Assembly: GCF_030269365.1 (NCBI RefSeq)
Contig: NZ_BSTF01000014.1
Coordinates: forward strand, 179,647-243,646
Origin: Lentzea sp. NBRC 102530
GTDB taxonomy: Bacteria; Actinomycetota; Actinomycetes; Mycobacteriales; Pseudonocardiaceae
DNA length: 64,000 nt
Direction of reading: 5' to 3'
Positions 14,095-22,834 of this stretch are shown here, piece by piece. The notes beneath the pieces are model-generated. The model searched no databases, was not told where the DNA came from, and saw nothing but the letters and a program-made list of their open reading frames with translations. The number at the start of each line of letters is the position of its first letter. Position 1 is the stretch's first letter. The position numbers and the translations under genes are program-made.

Positions 14095-16742
14095 GCGGTG
14101 ATCTCCGTGAGGTAGCCGAGCGCCACGAGGTCCGCGACGGGGTAGGTGGTGCGGTACCGGCTGCCACCGCCGGGCTGGCCGAACCAGGGCGCGCTGATCG
14201 TGCGGTGCACGGGCAGGTCCTTCTCGACCCGGTAGCACCGGTAGCCCTCGGCGGCTGCCTGCGGGGGCAGCGACCGCTGGGCGAACGGGGTGCCGGCCGC
14301 GCTCAGCACGCGGCCCTCCGGCGTGCCGAACCTGTCCAGCTCGGTGCCCGCCTCGACGACCTCGGCCTGGCTGTCCTCGTAGCCGCCCTCGCGTTCGGCC
14401 GGCCAGCGCGGGCTGCCGTCCTCGTGCTGGAAGAGGCTCTCCCAGTCGCGTTCGTGCATGCCGGCGAGCGGGTCGTGGCCTTCGAGCAGCGCCTGGACGA
14501 CCGGGTGGTCCACGCCGAGACCCTCGGTGGGGTGCGTGGACGGGGACGACTCGGAGGTGTCGATCGCCTGCGGGTGGTCGCCGGGCGCGAACCTCGGGAC
14601 GGGCTGCTCCTGCGCGGACTGCGGGGGCGGTGGGAGCTGGCGGGCCGGCTTCGGGGCGAGGCGAGGAGCCCTGCCCGCGCTGAGGAAGATCGCCATGAAC
14701 CAGCTGCCCGCGGCCGCCGCCGTGTAGGTGTGACGCGCGATCTCGCCCGCGAGACCGGGGTCCGCGAGGGCCTGGTTGCCGTCGCGGTTCTCGAGGCGGT
14801 CGCTGAGTGCGTGCGAACCGCCGTGGGTGGCGAAGTCCGCGGTGGTGGCCAGCGGGCCGGCGGTGGCGGGCCGGGCGCCGAGGTCGACGTCCGCGCCGGG
14901 GGCCGCCGGGGTGGCGATGGTGTCGCTGAGCCGGCGTTCGCCCTGGTTGTCGACGGTGGCGACGTCGCCGTCGAGCAGGCCGTCGGCGGTGCTGTCCTTC
15001 GCCAGGTCCTTGGCGGTGGCGTCCTTCGCCGACACCGGGGCGGACGAGGTCTGGGCCTGGGCCGCGGTCTGGCCGGGCTGGGCTGCCTGGGTACTGGACT
15101 GGCCGCCGAACTGGGCCGTCGTCGCCTGGGTGCCGGGGAGCAGCGGGGCGCCGGACTTGGCTGCGGCAGCCGAGGCACCCGGCTTGGCTTCGCCGGAGCG
15201 GAGTTCGCCCGCCTTGGGCTCGCCGGAGCGGAGTTCGCCCGCCTTCGCCTCGGTCGCGGCCTTGGCGTCGGTGGCCTTGGCGGCCTGCTGGCCCTGCTGG
15301 GCAGCCTGGGACTGCGCCGGCTGGGCCGCCGGCTGGTTCTGCTGACCGACGACCGCACCGGCGGCCTGCGCGGCCGCGGCCGGAACGCCGCTGACCGCGC
15401 CACCCACGGGACCAGCGACCGGGGCGCCGCCCATCGGGCTGCCCATCGCGGGACCAGCAGGCCCCGCCTGAGCGGCCGGAGCGGCCGGAGCCGCTGCCGC
15501 GGGGGCGGCCGCGGCGGCCTGGGCCGGGAGTTCACCGCCGCGGATCAGCGGCGGGTCGAGGACGGCGGCGGACGCCTGGGTCGTGCCTTCCGCCACCGGG
15601 CCGAGGGTGCCGTGGACGCTCGGGATCGCGTCCACCACCGGCTGGGCGATCGGCGCGACGACCGGCGGGGCCGGGTGCTGCACGAGGCCGGGCAACGGGC
15701 CGGGGCCCCTGCCGTCGCCTCGGCCCTGGTTGTCGCCGGGACCGTTGCCGCCGGGACCGTTGCCGTGGCCGTTGCCAGGGCCGTTGTCGTCGCCGAGGAC
15801 CGGGCCGACGGCGTCGCGGCCACCGGGCACCGCGTCCAGCACCGGGTGCACCACGGCGGCGGCGGGTGCGGTGACCGGAGCGGTCACGGGGGCCACGGCG
15901 TCCGCGATCGGTGCGGCTGCCTCGCCCACCGCGCCCACGACGGGAGCGACGACGGGGGCGACCGGAGCGGTCACGGCGCCCACGACCGGCGCGACCGCTT
16001 CGGTCACCGGAGCGACCACCGCGGCGACCGGGGCCACCACGGGCGCGACGGCACCGGCGACCGGAGCGACCACGGGCGCGACGGCACCGGCGACGGGCTC
16101 CACGATCGGGGCGACCACGCCCGCGACCGGGGCCACCACGCCGCCGACGATGTTCGTGACGGGCGACAACAGGCCGCCACCGCCGCCGGGACCGTGGGCG
16201 CCGGGTGCGGTGTTGACGGGCGGGACGCCCTGGGACATGTCGATGCCGCTGTCCAGGCGGATGGCCGAGGTCAGCAGGCTGGTGAGGTTCGCGACGTTGG
16301 CGGCGGCGCCCTTGGTCAGGGTGTCGAGGCCGGCCAGCGCGTTCGGGTTGCCGGCGTTGGCCGAGGCCGTGGCGGCGTCGTTGTTCTTGGCCAGGGCGAC
16401 CAGCTCGCGGACGATCTCGACCTTCGCGGCGCCCACCTGCTTGGCGGCGTGGTCGAGGCGGTCGGCGGCGGCGTGGCAGCCCTTGGCGGCGCGCTGGAAG
16501 TCGCCGTCCGGCGCCACGACCTTGGCCCAACGGCCTCGGGCGGCGTCACCGGTCGCACCGGTCACGCCGCCCAGCGCGCGGTTCGCGGCGCCGTCGGAGG
16601 TGGTGCCCAGGCTCTTGATCTTGTCGCCCGCCTCGCGCCAGGCCGTGGCGCTGGAGCGCATGGCGTCCTCGTCGGCCTTCGGCCACGTGACGCCCGCCTT
16701 GGCGGCGATGGCGGTGAGTTCGGCGGGAAGCTCGATGCCCAT
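14091..16742 (-). CDS. CpnT-like type VII polymorphic toxin with C-terminal TNT NAD+ glycohydrolase domain
   Basis: 883 residues. Residues ~1-165 form a helical WXG100-like/CpnT N-terminal domain (MGIELPAELTAIAAKAGVTW). About 195-300 is a Val/Ala/Pro low-complexity tract built on APVVAPV repeats, then Gly/Asn/Asp- and Ala/Gln-rich linkers with two copies of GELRSGE. The final ~98 residues match the TNT (tuberculosis necrotizing toxin) domain: GTELDRFGTPEGR, QRSLPP, YRVEKDLPV and APWFGQPGGGSRY; the Gln in WFGQ corresponds to the catalytic Gln of TNT. TNT domains hydrolyse NAD+. No Sec signal; export through an ESX system encoded elsewhere is inferred. Starts one base after the WXG100 gene stop. 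Confidence 0.9.
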   Translation of the reverse strand: MGIELPAELTAIAAKAGVTWPKADEDAMRSSATAWREAGDKIKSLGTTSDGAANRALGGVTGATGDAARGRWAKVVAPDGDFQRAAKGCHAAADRLDHAAKQVGAAKVEIVRELVALAKNNDAATASANAGNPNALAGLDTLTKGAAANVANLTSLLTSAIRLDSGIDMSQGVPPVNTAPGAHGPGGGGGLLSPVTNIVGGVVAPVAGVVAPIVEPVAGAVAPVVAPVAGAVAPVVAPVAAVVAPVTEAVAPVVGAVTAPVAPVVAPVVGAVGEAAAPIADAVAPVTAPVTAPAAAVVHPVLDAVPGGRDAVGPVLGDDNGPGNGHGNGPGGNGPGDNQGRGDGRGPGPLPGLVQHPAPPVVAPIAQPVVDAIPSVHGTLGPVAEGTTQASAAVLDPPLIRGGELPAQAAAAAPAAAAPAAPAAQAGPAGPAMGSPMGGAPVAGPVGGAVSGVPAAAAQAAGAVVGQQNQPAAQPAQSQAAQQGQQAAKATDAKAATEAKAGELRSGEPKAGELRSGEAKPGASAAAAKSGAPLLPGTQATTAQFGGQSSTQAAQPGQTAAQAQTSSAPVSAKDATAKDLAKDSTADGLLDGDVATVDNQGERRLSDTIATPAAPGADVDLGARPATAGPLATTADFATHGGSHALSDRLENRDGNQALADPGLAGEIARHTYTAAAAGSWFMAIFLSAGRAPRLAPKPARQLPPPPQSAQEQPVPRFAPGDHPQAIDTSESSPSTHPTEGLGVDHPVVQALLEGHDPLAGMHERDWESLFQHEDGSPRWPAEREGGYEDSQAEVVEAGTELDRFGTPEGRVLSAAGTPFAQRSLPPQAAAEGYRCYRVEKDLPVHRTISAPWFGQPGGGSRYRTTYPVADLVALGYLTEITA

Positions 16743-16743
16743 G

Positions 16744-17058
16744 TCAGCCGTCCAACCTTCTCATCCCGGAGGCGTTGGTCTCCTCGACGTGCCGATAGGT
16801 GGCGGCGGTGGAAGCGAGCTTGTCGCCCACCTCCCCCAGCGTCGCCGAAAGCCCGGCCAGGGCACCGGAGGCGTCACCGGCGGGCTTCTCGTGCGAGGCG
16901 GCGAAGCTGCGGCCGATCGCGTCGTCACCCCAGCAGGCACCGAAGCCCGCCAGCGCCCGGTCGAGCGCGCCCGCGATCTCGGTCGCCTGCCCGGCGAAGC
17001 CCTTCATCTCGCGCGCGCCGGAGTCCAGCCGGTCGAGATCGGCCGAGTACCCGGTCAT
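16744..17058 (-). CDS. WXG100-like ESX protein (toxin partner)
   Basis: 104 residues, predicted two-helix hairpin. The turn carries GACWGDDAIGRSF, the variant of the WxG turn seen in ESX-linked toxin operons. The C-terminal helix includes YRHVEET. Start ATG at 17058 overlaps the stop of the YbaB-like gene (ATGA). Such small helical partners usually dimerise with the toxin's N-terminal domain for type VII export; inferred here. Confidence 0.83.
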   Translation of the reverse strand: MTGYSADLDRLDSGAREMKGFAGQATEIAGALDRALAGFGACWGDDAIGRSFAASHEKPAGDASGALAGLSATLGEVGDKLASTAATYRHVEETNASGMRRLDG

Positions 17059-17540
17059 CGGACCCTCCTGTTGATGAGCTCGGTGTCGAGCCAGCTCTCC
17101 CGCTGTTCGTTGTCCTCGTCGTCGTCGACCCGGCGGCGCACCGGCTGCTGCCCGAGATCGACGGTGTCGTACTCGGAGACCTCGTACTCGGACGGCTGCA
17201 GGTCGGCGGTTCCGGCGACCAGCGCGGCGGGGTCCGTGGCGGCGGGCAGCACCGTGCTCAACGCCTGGTAGGTCTCCTCGGCCGCACCGGCGGCGGCCGC
17301 GGCGACCGTCCGCACGATCAGCTCGGCCAGCTGCTCCGGCCGGTGCCTGCGGTAGGCCGTCTCGGAGAGTTCGAGGCCGACGAGCCTCCCGCCGGCACCG
17401 ACGGTCGCCTCGACCGTCCCGTCCGGGCTGGAAGCACGCCCGGACACGGCGGCGAGGTCGCGCTGCACCGACACCAGCTGCTCGCGGCTGCGCCGGTAGT
17501 CGGCCAGCAGCTCCTCGACCTGCGCACGGTGGTCGTCCAC
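17055..17540 (-). CDS. YbaB/EbfC-family protein of an ESX toxin operon
   Basis: 161 residues. YbaB-like region at ~1-95: a long N-terminal helix (VEELLADYRRSREQLVSVQ), then strands including DGTVEATVGAGGRLVGLELS. The C-terminal ~65 residues are acidic and probably disordered. YbaB-like genes recurrently head actinobacterial ESX toxin operons; their role there is not established. Start GTG at 17540 with GGGGGA 4 nt upstream, preferred over GTG 17567. Confidence 0.82.
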   Translation of the reverse strand: MDDHRAQVEELLADYRRSREQLVSVQRDLAAVSGRASSPDGTVEATVGAGGRLVGLELSETAYRRHRPEQLAELIVRTVAAAAAGAAEETYQALSTVLPAATDPAALVAGTADLQPSEYEVSEYDTVDLGQQPVRRRVDDDEDNEQRESWLDTELINRRVR

Positions 17541-17624
17541 CGAGTCCCCCTCACACGCATAGCCCACGGCTCGGGCTCTAGGACGCCGTTGCCACTAGAT
17601 CGGTTCCCAGCGGATTCAGTTACG

Positions 17625-17630
17625 TAGGAT
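17625..17630 (+). promoter_or_regulatory. -10 hexamer TAGGAT, MaoC gene
   Basis: TAGGAT with 7 nt to ATG at 17638 in the 97-bp divergent spacer next to the toxin operon. Confidence 0.5.
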
Positions 17631-17637
17631 CAACGAG

Positions 17638-18075
17638 ATGATCGCCTTCGAGGATTTGCCCGCAGGCCGCATCATCCCGCTCGGCGACCTGACCGTCGAC
17701 CGGGACGACATGCTGGACTTCGCGAAGAAGTTCGACCCGCAGCCGTTCCACCTGGACGAGGAAGCGGGCAGGAACTCGATTTTCGGCGGTTTGTCCGCCT
17801 CCGGCTGGTACACCGCGTCGCTGTGGATGCGCCGCTGGGTGGACGTCGTCCTCGCCGACTCGACGTCGCAGGGCTCGCCGGGAGGCCGCGAACTCTCGTG
17901 GCTCGCACCGGTCCACCCCGGCGACACGCTGACGTTCGCGGCGGAGGTCCTGAGCGCTCGCCTGTCGAAGAAGCGCCCGGACCTCGGCCTGGTGGAGTTC
18001 GCCGGCACGGCGCACAGGGGCGACCAGCCGGTCTTCCGGTTCATCGCCACGGGCATGTTCACCGCCCGCGGCTGA
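17638..18075 (+). CDS. MaoC-like hotdog-fold (R)-enoyl-CoA hydratase family protein
   Basis: 145 residues, single hotdog domain. The catalytic motif FDPQPFHLDEEAG (Asp and His of the MaoC active site) lies at ~37-49, followed by FGGLSASGWYTASL. Family members hydrate enoyl-CoA or related thioesters. Convergent with the HMG-CoA lyase gene, separated by 1 bp, which may reflect a shared role in acyl-CoA breakdown; substrate not predictable. Confidence 0.87.
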   Translation: MIAFEDLPAGRIIPLGDLTVDRDDMLDFAKKFDPQPFHLDEEAGRNSIFGGLSASGWYTASLWMRRWVDVVLADSTSQGSPGGRELSWLAPVHPGDTLTFAAEVLSARLSKKRPDLGLVEFAGTAHRGDQPVFRFIATGMFTARG

Positions 18076-18076
18076 G

Positions 18077-19006
18077 TCACTTCGCGAGCGCCCGCACGAC
18101 CCTCGACGGGCTGGGACGGCCGAGCTGCTCGGCCATCCACACCGAGGTCTCGACGAGCTTGTCGAGGTCCACCCCGGTCTCGACGCCGAGGCCGTCGAGC
18201 ATCCACACGAGGTCCTCGGTGGCGAGGTTCCCGGTGGCCGACTCGGCGTAGGGGCACCCGCCCAGACCACCGGCGGACGAGTCCACGGTCGTCACGCCGC
18301 ACCGCAGAGCGGCCAGCGTGTTCGACAACGCCTGCCCGTAGGTGTCGTGGAAGTGCACGGCCAACGCCGACACGTCGCGGAACCCGCCGAGCACCGACTC
18401 GACCTGACCCGGCGTCGCCACGCCGATCGTGTCGCCGAGCGACACCTGCGAGCACCCCATGCCGAGCAGTCGTTCGCCGACGGACACGACCTGCGACTGC
18501 GCCACGGGTCCCTCCCAGGGGTCCCCGAAGCACATCGACACGTACCCGCGCACCGACATCCCGGCTTCGAGCGCCCGCGCGACCGTCGGCTCGAACATCT
18601 CGAACTGCGAGTCGAGCGTCCGGTTGAGGTTGCGCGACGCGAACGTCTCCGTGGCGGAGGCGAAGATCGCGATGTGCGTGACGCCGGCCTCGATCGCCCG
18701 GTCGAGCCCGCGCTCGTTCGGCACCAGCACCGGGTAGATCACGCCGTCAGCGGGCTTCAGCCCGGCCAGCACCTCGGCCGCGTCGGCCAGTTGCGGCACC
18801 CACTTGGGGTGCACGAACGACGTGGCCTCCAAAACGGACAGTCCGGAGGCGGCCAGCCGGTCGAGGAACTCGAGCTTCACCGCGACGGGCACGACCGCGG
18901 ACTCGTTCTGCAGCCCGTCGCGCGCCCCGACCTCCCAGATCGTGACGGCGGACGGCAGCGACGCACCCGCGACGACGTCGGGCAGGCCGGCCTCACGCGC
19001 GCCCAT
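18077..19006 (-). CDS. Hydroxymethylglutaryl-CoA lyase
   Basis: 309-residue TIM-barrel lyase of the DRE-type family, cleaving HMG-CoA to acetoacetate and acetyl-CoA in leucine degradation. Motifs: WEVGARDGLQNE (catalytic Arg/Asp, ~24-35), EATSFVHPKWVPQLAD, SLGDTIGVATP, VHFHDTYGQA (metal-binding His pair) and GGLGGCPYAESATGN (catalytic Cys loop). Start ATG at 19006, inside the last 14 bp of the PH-domain gene, so the two are probably one transcript. Confidence 0.93.
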   Translation of the reverse strand: MGAREAGLPDVVAGASLPSAVTIWEVGARDGLQNESAVVPVAVKLEFLDRLAASGLSVLEATSFVHPKWVPQLADAAEVLAGLKPADGVIYPVLVPNERGLDRAIEAGVTHIAIFASATETFASRNLNRTLDSQFEMFEPTVARALEAGMSVRGYVSMCFGDPWEGPVAQSQVVSVGERLLGMGCSQVSLGDTIGVATPGQVESVLGGFRDVSALAVHFHDTYGQALSNTLAALRCGVTTVDSSAGGLGGCPYAESATGNLATEDLVWMLDGLGVETGVDLDKLVETSVWMAEQLGRPSPSRVVRALAK

Positions 19007-19517
19007 CGAGCCGCCTCGGCTGGAAGTCGTCCTCGGGGTTGTCGTTGACCTCGCGGTAGAGCATGGTGTGCACCTTCTCGACGGACGGGATGTCGTCGAA
19101 CTCGAGCGGTTCGTCCGAAGCCGACTCGATGATCAACGTGCCGCAGCCCAGCAGCCTGTCCACGAAAGAGTGCTCGAAACGCACGCTGTTGACACGGGCC
19201 AAAGGGATGTCGAGGCCTGTGCGCTTGAACACCCCTTCGCGGTACATCACGCGGTCCGAGGTGATGATGAAGTGCGTCGTCCGCCAGCGCAGCAACGGCG
19301 TCACCGTCAGCCACAGCACCAGGACCACGGCGACGACGGCCAGTGCGATCAGGGCGATGAAGCCCCACGACTGACCGCCGACGAGACCGGCCAGGTAGGT
19401 GCCGAGCGCGACCACCACCAGCAGCCAGAACACCGGGAAGATCAACATCTTCCAGTGGGGGTGCTTGTGGATCACGACGTGCTCGCCGGAGCTCAGCAGG
19501 TCGTCGGGGTACGCCAT
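18993..19517 (-). CDS. PH-domain membrane protein
   Basis: 174 residues. Two adjacent transmembrane helices (~25-42 and ~50-72), then a bacterial PH-like (bPH2) domain at ~78-155 (HFIITSDRVMYREGVFKRTG, LDIPLARVNSVRF, GTLIIESASDE). A homologue sits next to birA in mycobacteria. Function unknown. ATG at 19517. Confidence 0.88.
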   Translation of the reverse strand: MAYPDDLLSSGEHVVIHKHPHWKMLIFPVFWLLVVVALGTYLAGLVGGQSWGFIALIALAVVAVVLVLWLTVTPLLRWRTTHFIITSDRVMYREGVFKRTGLDIPLARVNSVRFEHSFVDRLLGCGTLIIESASDEPLEFDDIPSVEKVHTMLYREVNDNPEDDFQPRRLDGRA

Positions 19518-19523
19518 GGGGCA

Positions 19524-19529
19524 ACCCTA
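19524..19529 (-). promoter_or_regulatory. -10 hexamer TAGGGT, PH-domain gene
   Basis: TAGGGT with 6 nt to the ATG at 19517; located between the birA stop and this start. Confidence 0.5.
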
Positions 19530-19530
19530 A

Positions 19531-20331
19531 CTACGCCGGACGCAAATGCACCACGTCACCTGCGGACACGCCGTGGTCCGCCCCGTCGGTGCCGCGCACG
19601 ACCAACGTGCCGTCCGGCTCGATGCGCTGCGCCACGCCCTGGAGCTGAACCCCACCGGAGAGTTCGACGCGGACGTTCTGGCCGAGCGTCGAGGAGTGCT
19701 CGGTGTACTCCTCCAGCACCCCGGACTCCTCGGCGTCGCCCTCGTTCTTGCGCCACACGCCTTCGAGCTGGGCCAGCTCGACCAGCAGCCGGAACGCGAG
19801 TTCGGTGCGGTCCAGCTCGTCCGCGCCCTCGTCCTCGAACGACGTCGGCGCGAGACCACCGGGCGCGGCCTCCACGTCCGCCGGCAGCTTCGCCACGTTG
19901 AGCCCGATGCCCACGACGACCGAGCCGTCGGCGGTGATCTCGGACAGGATGCCCGCGCCCTTGCCGGGCCCGGAGCCGAGCAGCAGGTCGTTCGGCCACT
20001 TCAGGGTCGCCTCGACACCAACCGATTGGGCGACGCGCACGAGCGCCAGCCCGGCGATCAGGTTGAGCCACGGCAGCTTCGCGGGCGCGACGTCCGGGCG
20101 GAACAGCACGCTGACGTAGAGCCCGCCCTCCGGCGACGACCAGCTGCGGCCGCGACGCCCCTGCCCGGCGGTCTGCTCCAGCGCGATCAGCACGGTGCGG
20201 TCGGCGGCGTTCGCGGCGGCCAGGTCCGCGTTGGTGGAGGCCGTGGTCTCGACGACGTCGAGGGCGGCGTACGGGCCGTTGGGGGCGACGAGCCGGGAGC
20301 GCAGCTCTTCTGCGTCGAGTGCGGTGGTCAT
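19531..20331 (-). CDS. birA: Biotin--[acetyl-CoA-carboxylase] ligase BirA
   Basis: 266 residues; activates biotin to biotinyl-AMP and attaches it to the biotin-carrier Lys of AccA3. Biotin/ATP-binding segments TAGQGRRGRSWSSPEGGLY (~60-78) and LKWPNDLLL (~115) are present. No N-terminal HTH, so it is a group I ligase that does not act as a repressor. ATG at 20331. Divergent from accD5/pccB. Confidence 0.94.
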   Translation of the reverse strand: MTTALDAEELRSRLVAPNGPYAALDVVETTASTNADLAAANAADRTVLIALEQTAGQGRRGRSWSSPEGGLYVSVLFRPDVAPAKLPWLNLIAGLALVRVAQSVGVEATLKWPNDLLLGSGPGKGAGILSEITADGSVVVGIGLNVAKLPADVEAAPGGLAPTSFEDEGADELDRTELAFRLLVELAQLEGVWRKNEGDAEESGVLEEYTEHSSTLGQNVRVELSGGVQLQGVAQRIEPDGTLVVRGTDGADHGVSAGDVVHLRPA

Positions 20332-20337
20332 CGCGCC

Positions 20338-20343
20338 AGGCTA
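20338..20343 (-). promoter_or_regulatory. -10 hexamer TAGCCT, birA
   Basis: TAGCCT with 6 nt to the ATG at 20331; no Shine-Dalgarno sequence in between. Confidence 0.5.
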
Positions 20344-20434
20344 TTGGAACGGAAGAGAGTACGTGCGATCGGAGATTGCCGACAGGTTGCCGTGACCTGG
20401 ACAACTGCACGGGGCAGTTCAGCAATGGTCTCGT

Positions 20435-20440
20435 TAGGCT
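20435..20440 (+). promoter_or_regulatory. -10 hexamer TAGGCT, accD5/pccB
   Basis: TAGGCT with 8 nt to the ATG at 20449. Confidence 0.45.
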
Positions 20441-20448
20441 GCCAGCCC

Positions 20449-22086
20449 ATGAGCAGTGCGACCGAGCCGATCGGGAACGTCCCCGCGAACGCGCCCGACG
20501 TCCACACCACCGCGGGCAAGCTCGTTGACCTCTACCGGCGCAACGACGAGGCGGTTCACGCCGGCTCGGAACGTGCAGTCGAGAAGCAGCACGCGAAGGG
20601 CAAGAAGACAGCCCGCGAGCGCATCGACCTCCTGCTCGACCCCGGCTCGTTCGTCGAACTGGACGAACTCGCCCGGCACCGCTCCACCAACTTCGGCCAG
20701 GAGCGCAACCGCCCCTACGGCGACGGCGTCGTGACGGGCTACGGCACCGTCGACGGCCGTCCGGTGTGCGTGTTCTCCCAGGACGTCACGGTCTTCGGCG
20801 GGTCGCTCGGCGAGGTCTACGGCGAGAAGATCGTCAAGGTCATGGACCTGGCGATCAAGACGGGCCGCCCGATCATCGGCATCAACGAGGGCGGCGGCGC
20901 GCGCATCCAGGAGGGTGTCGTCTCGCTCGGCCTCTACGGCGAGATCTTCTCCCGCAACGTCAAGGCCTCCGGCGTGATCCCGCAGATCTCGCTGATCATG
21001 GGCTCGAACGCGGGCGGGCACGTCTACTCCCCCGCGCTGACCGACTTCGTGGTGATGGTCGACCAGACCTCGCACATGTTCATCACCGGCCCGGACGTCA
21101 TCAAGACCGTCACCGGTGAAGACGTGACGATGGAGGAGCTCGGCGGCGGTCGCACGCACAACACCAAGTCCGGCAACGCGCACTACCTCGGCAGCGACGA
21201 GGAGGACGCGATCGCGTACGTCAAGGAACTGCTGTCGTACCTGCCGTCCAACAACCTGAGCGAGACCCCGGCGTTCGAGGGCACGCTCGCCGTCGGTGCG
21301 CTCTCCGACTCGATCACCGACGAGGACCGCGAGCTCGACTCGCTCATCCCGGACTCCGCGAACCAGCCGTACGACATGCACGAGGTCATCAACCGCGTGC
21401 TCGACGACGGCGACTTCCTCGAGGTGCAGCCGCTCTTCGCGCCGAACATCCTCGTCGGCTTCGGCCGGGTGGACGGCCAGTCGGTCGGTGTCGTCGCGAA
21501 CCAGCCCACCCAGTTCGCGGGCTGCCTCGACATCGACGCCTCCGAGAAGGCCGCGCGGTTCGTGCGCACCTGCGACGCGTTCAACATCCCCGTGCTCACG
21601 TTCGTGGACGTGCCCGGCTTCCTGCCCGGCACCGACCAGGAGTGGAACGGCATCATCCGGCGCGGCGCCAAGTTGATCTACGCCTACGCCGAGGCGACGG
21701 TCCCGCTGGTCACCGTCATCACGCGCAAGGCGTACGGCGGCGCGTACGACGTCATGGGCTCCAAGCACCTCGGCGCCGACATCAACCTCGCGTGGCCGAC
21801 CGCGCAGATCGCCGTCATGGGCGCGTCCGGCGCGGCGAACATCGTGCACCGCAAGACGCTGGCCGCGGCCGGTGCCGCCGGTGAGGACGTCGACGCGCTG
21901 CGGGCCCGGCTCCAGCAGGAGTACGAGGACACCCTCTGCAACCCGTACGTGGCGGCCGAGCGCGGGTACGTCGACTCGGTGATCCCGCCGTCGTACACGC
22001 GCGGGTACGTGGCGCGGGCGTTGTCGATGCTGCGGGACAAGCGCGAGACGCTGCCGCCCAAGAAGCACGGGAACATCCCGCTGTGA
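20449..22086 (+). CDS. accD5: Acyl-CoA carboxylase beta subunit (propionyl-CoA carboxylase, AccD5/PccB type)
   Basis: 545-residue carboxyltransferase subunit that transfers CO2 from biotin to acyl-CoA. Two crotonase-like halves: GGGARIQEG with SNAGGHVYSPALTDF in the first; VDVPGFLPGTDQEW and ITRKAYGGAYDVMGSKHL in the second. Start ATG at 20449 (MSSATEPIGNVPAN); the open frame further upstream is antisense to birA. Coupled to accE by a GTGA overlap. AccD5-type subunits prefer propionyl-CoA, making methylmalonyl-CoA for the mutase genes also in this window; specificity inferred from family and context. Confidence 0.94.
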   Translation: MSSATEPIGNVPANAPDVHTTAGKLVDLYRRNDEAVHAGSERAVEKQHAKGKKTARERIDLLLDPGSFVELDELARHRSTNFGQERNRPYGDGVVTGYGTVDGRPVCVFSQDVTVFGGSLGEVYGEKIVKVMDLAIKTGRPIIGINEGGGARIQEGVVSLGLYGEIFSRNVKASGVIPQISLIMGSNAGGHVYSPALTDFVVMVDQTSHMFITGPDVIKTVTGEDVTMEELGGGRTHNTKSGNAHYLGSDEEDAIAYVKELLSYLPSNNLSETPAFEGTLAVGALSDSITDEDRELDSLIPDSANQPYDMHEVINRVLDDGDFLEVQPLFAPNILVGFGRVDGQSVGVVANQPTQFAGCLDIDASEKAARFVRTCDAFNIPVLTFVDVPGFLPGTDQEWNGIIRRGAKLIYAYAEATVPLVTVITRKAYGGAYDVMGSKHLGADINLAWPTAQIAVMGASGAANIVHRKTLAAAGAAGEDVDALRARLQQEYEDTLCNPYVAAERGYVDSVIPPSYTRGYVARALSMLRDKRETLPPKKHGNIPL

Positions 22087-22307
22087 GCGCGCCGGAGGAG
22101 AACGTGCCGCTGCTGAAGGTCGTCAAGGGCACACCGGACGACCACCAGCTGGCCGCGCTGACGGCCGTCATCGCCGGGCTGGCTTCGGCCGCGCCGGTCG
22201 AGGAGGCGCCGAAGCGGCGTTCGGAGTGGGCGAACCCGGCCCGCCGGGTGCGCCGGCCGCTCCAGCACGGGCCGGGCGCCTGGCGAGCCTCGGGCTTCCC
22301 CGGCTGA
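22083..22307 (+). CDS. accE: Acyl-CoA carboxylase epsilon subunit
   Basis: 74 residues, the short subunit found with actinobacterial AccD partners. Typical pattern: LLKVVKGTPDDHQLAALTAVIAGL then a basic Arg/Trp-rich tail (SEWANPARRVRRPL). GTG at 22083 overlaps the accD5 stop (GTGA). Followed by a strong palindrome at 22314-22366. Confidence 0.92.
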   Translation: MSAPEENVPLLKVVKGTPDDHQLAALTAVIAGLASAAPVEEAPKRRSEWANPARRVRRPLQHGPGAWRASGFPG

Positions 22308-22313
22308 TCCAGC

Positions 22314-22366
22314 CGCACGCGGGGACCTTTCGTTCGCGTGGCGCGAACGAAAGGTCCCCGCGTGCG
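22314..22366. terminator. Long palindrome, copy 1 of a repeated element (bidirectional terminator)
   Basis: Perfect 25-bp arms (CGCACGCGGGGACCTTTCGT...) around a 3-nt loop TGG, between the convergent accE and 22371-22757 genes. A near-identical palindrome is at 30036-30086. No T-run follows, as is common for actinobacterial hairpin terminators. Confidence 0.75.
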
Positions 22367-22370
22367 TCGT

Positions 22371-22757
22371 TCAGCAGTCCACGCGGCGGCTCGTCACGGT
22401 CAGGCCCACGGCTACCTCGCGGCACCGTGTCTCGCCGTCCACCTGCAGTTTCAACGTCCAGAACGCGCTGCCGTACGCCTGACTCCGCCGCAGCACCTCG
22501 ACGCCGGCGTGGTTGAACGCCGATCCGGACCGCACGGCGGGCACGACCTGGCTCAGCAGAGCGTTCTCCGCGCGGTCCGCGGTGTCGGCGAACGGCCAGA
22601 CGGGTACGCCGTACCCGATCGGGTCACTCGCGAGCACGCTTCCAACGCCCCACGATCCAATGAGTCCGCCGATGACGACGAAAAGTGCCGCGATCCGTCT
22701 GCGCTTGCCTTCGCGATCGGAACCGCGTTCGGTGAGGACAAGCACCCAGCGCTTCAC
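22371..22757 (-). CDS. Hypothetical membrane-anchored protein
   Basis: 128 residues: charged N-terminus (~1-20), one transmembrane helix (RIAALFVVIGGLIGSWGVG, ~21-39), then an ~85-residue exported domain with two Cys (CREVAVGLTVTSRRVDC). I do not recognise the family. GTG start at 22757; the start region is close to the divergent MFS gene. Confidence 0.68.
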   Translation of the reverse strand: MKRWVLVLTERGSDREGKRRRIAALFVVIGGLIGSWGVGSVLASDPIGYGVPVWPFADTADRAENALLSQVVPAVRSGSAFNHAGVEVLRRSQAYGSAFWTLKLQVDGETRCREVAVGLTVTSRRVDC

Positions 22758-22834
22758 TCCGCCGAGAGTGCCGACTGAAGAGGTGATCGCGCATCAGTAG
22801 TACTACTCGGACGGACCGCGAGAACTGGCGGACC

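Noticed and set aside
15850..16160. DNA repeat element in the toxin gene
   Set aside because: It is the coding sequence of the APVVAPV low-complexity tract and stays in frame.
14205..17627. 1140-codon open frame antisense to the TNT toxin operon
   Set aside because: Gly/Arg/Asp-rich translation with no domains; arises because very high GC3 removes stop codons opposite real genes.
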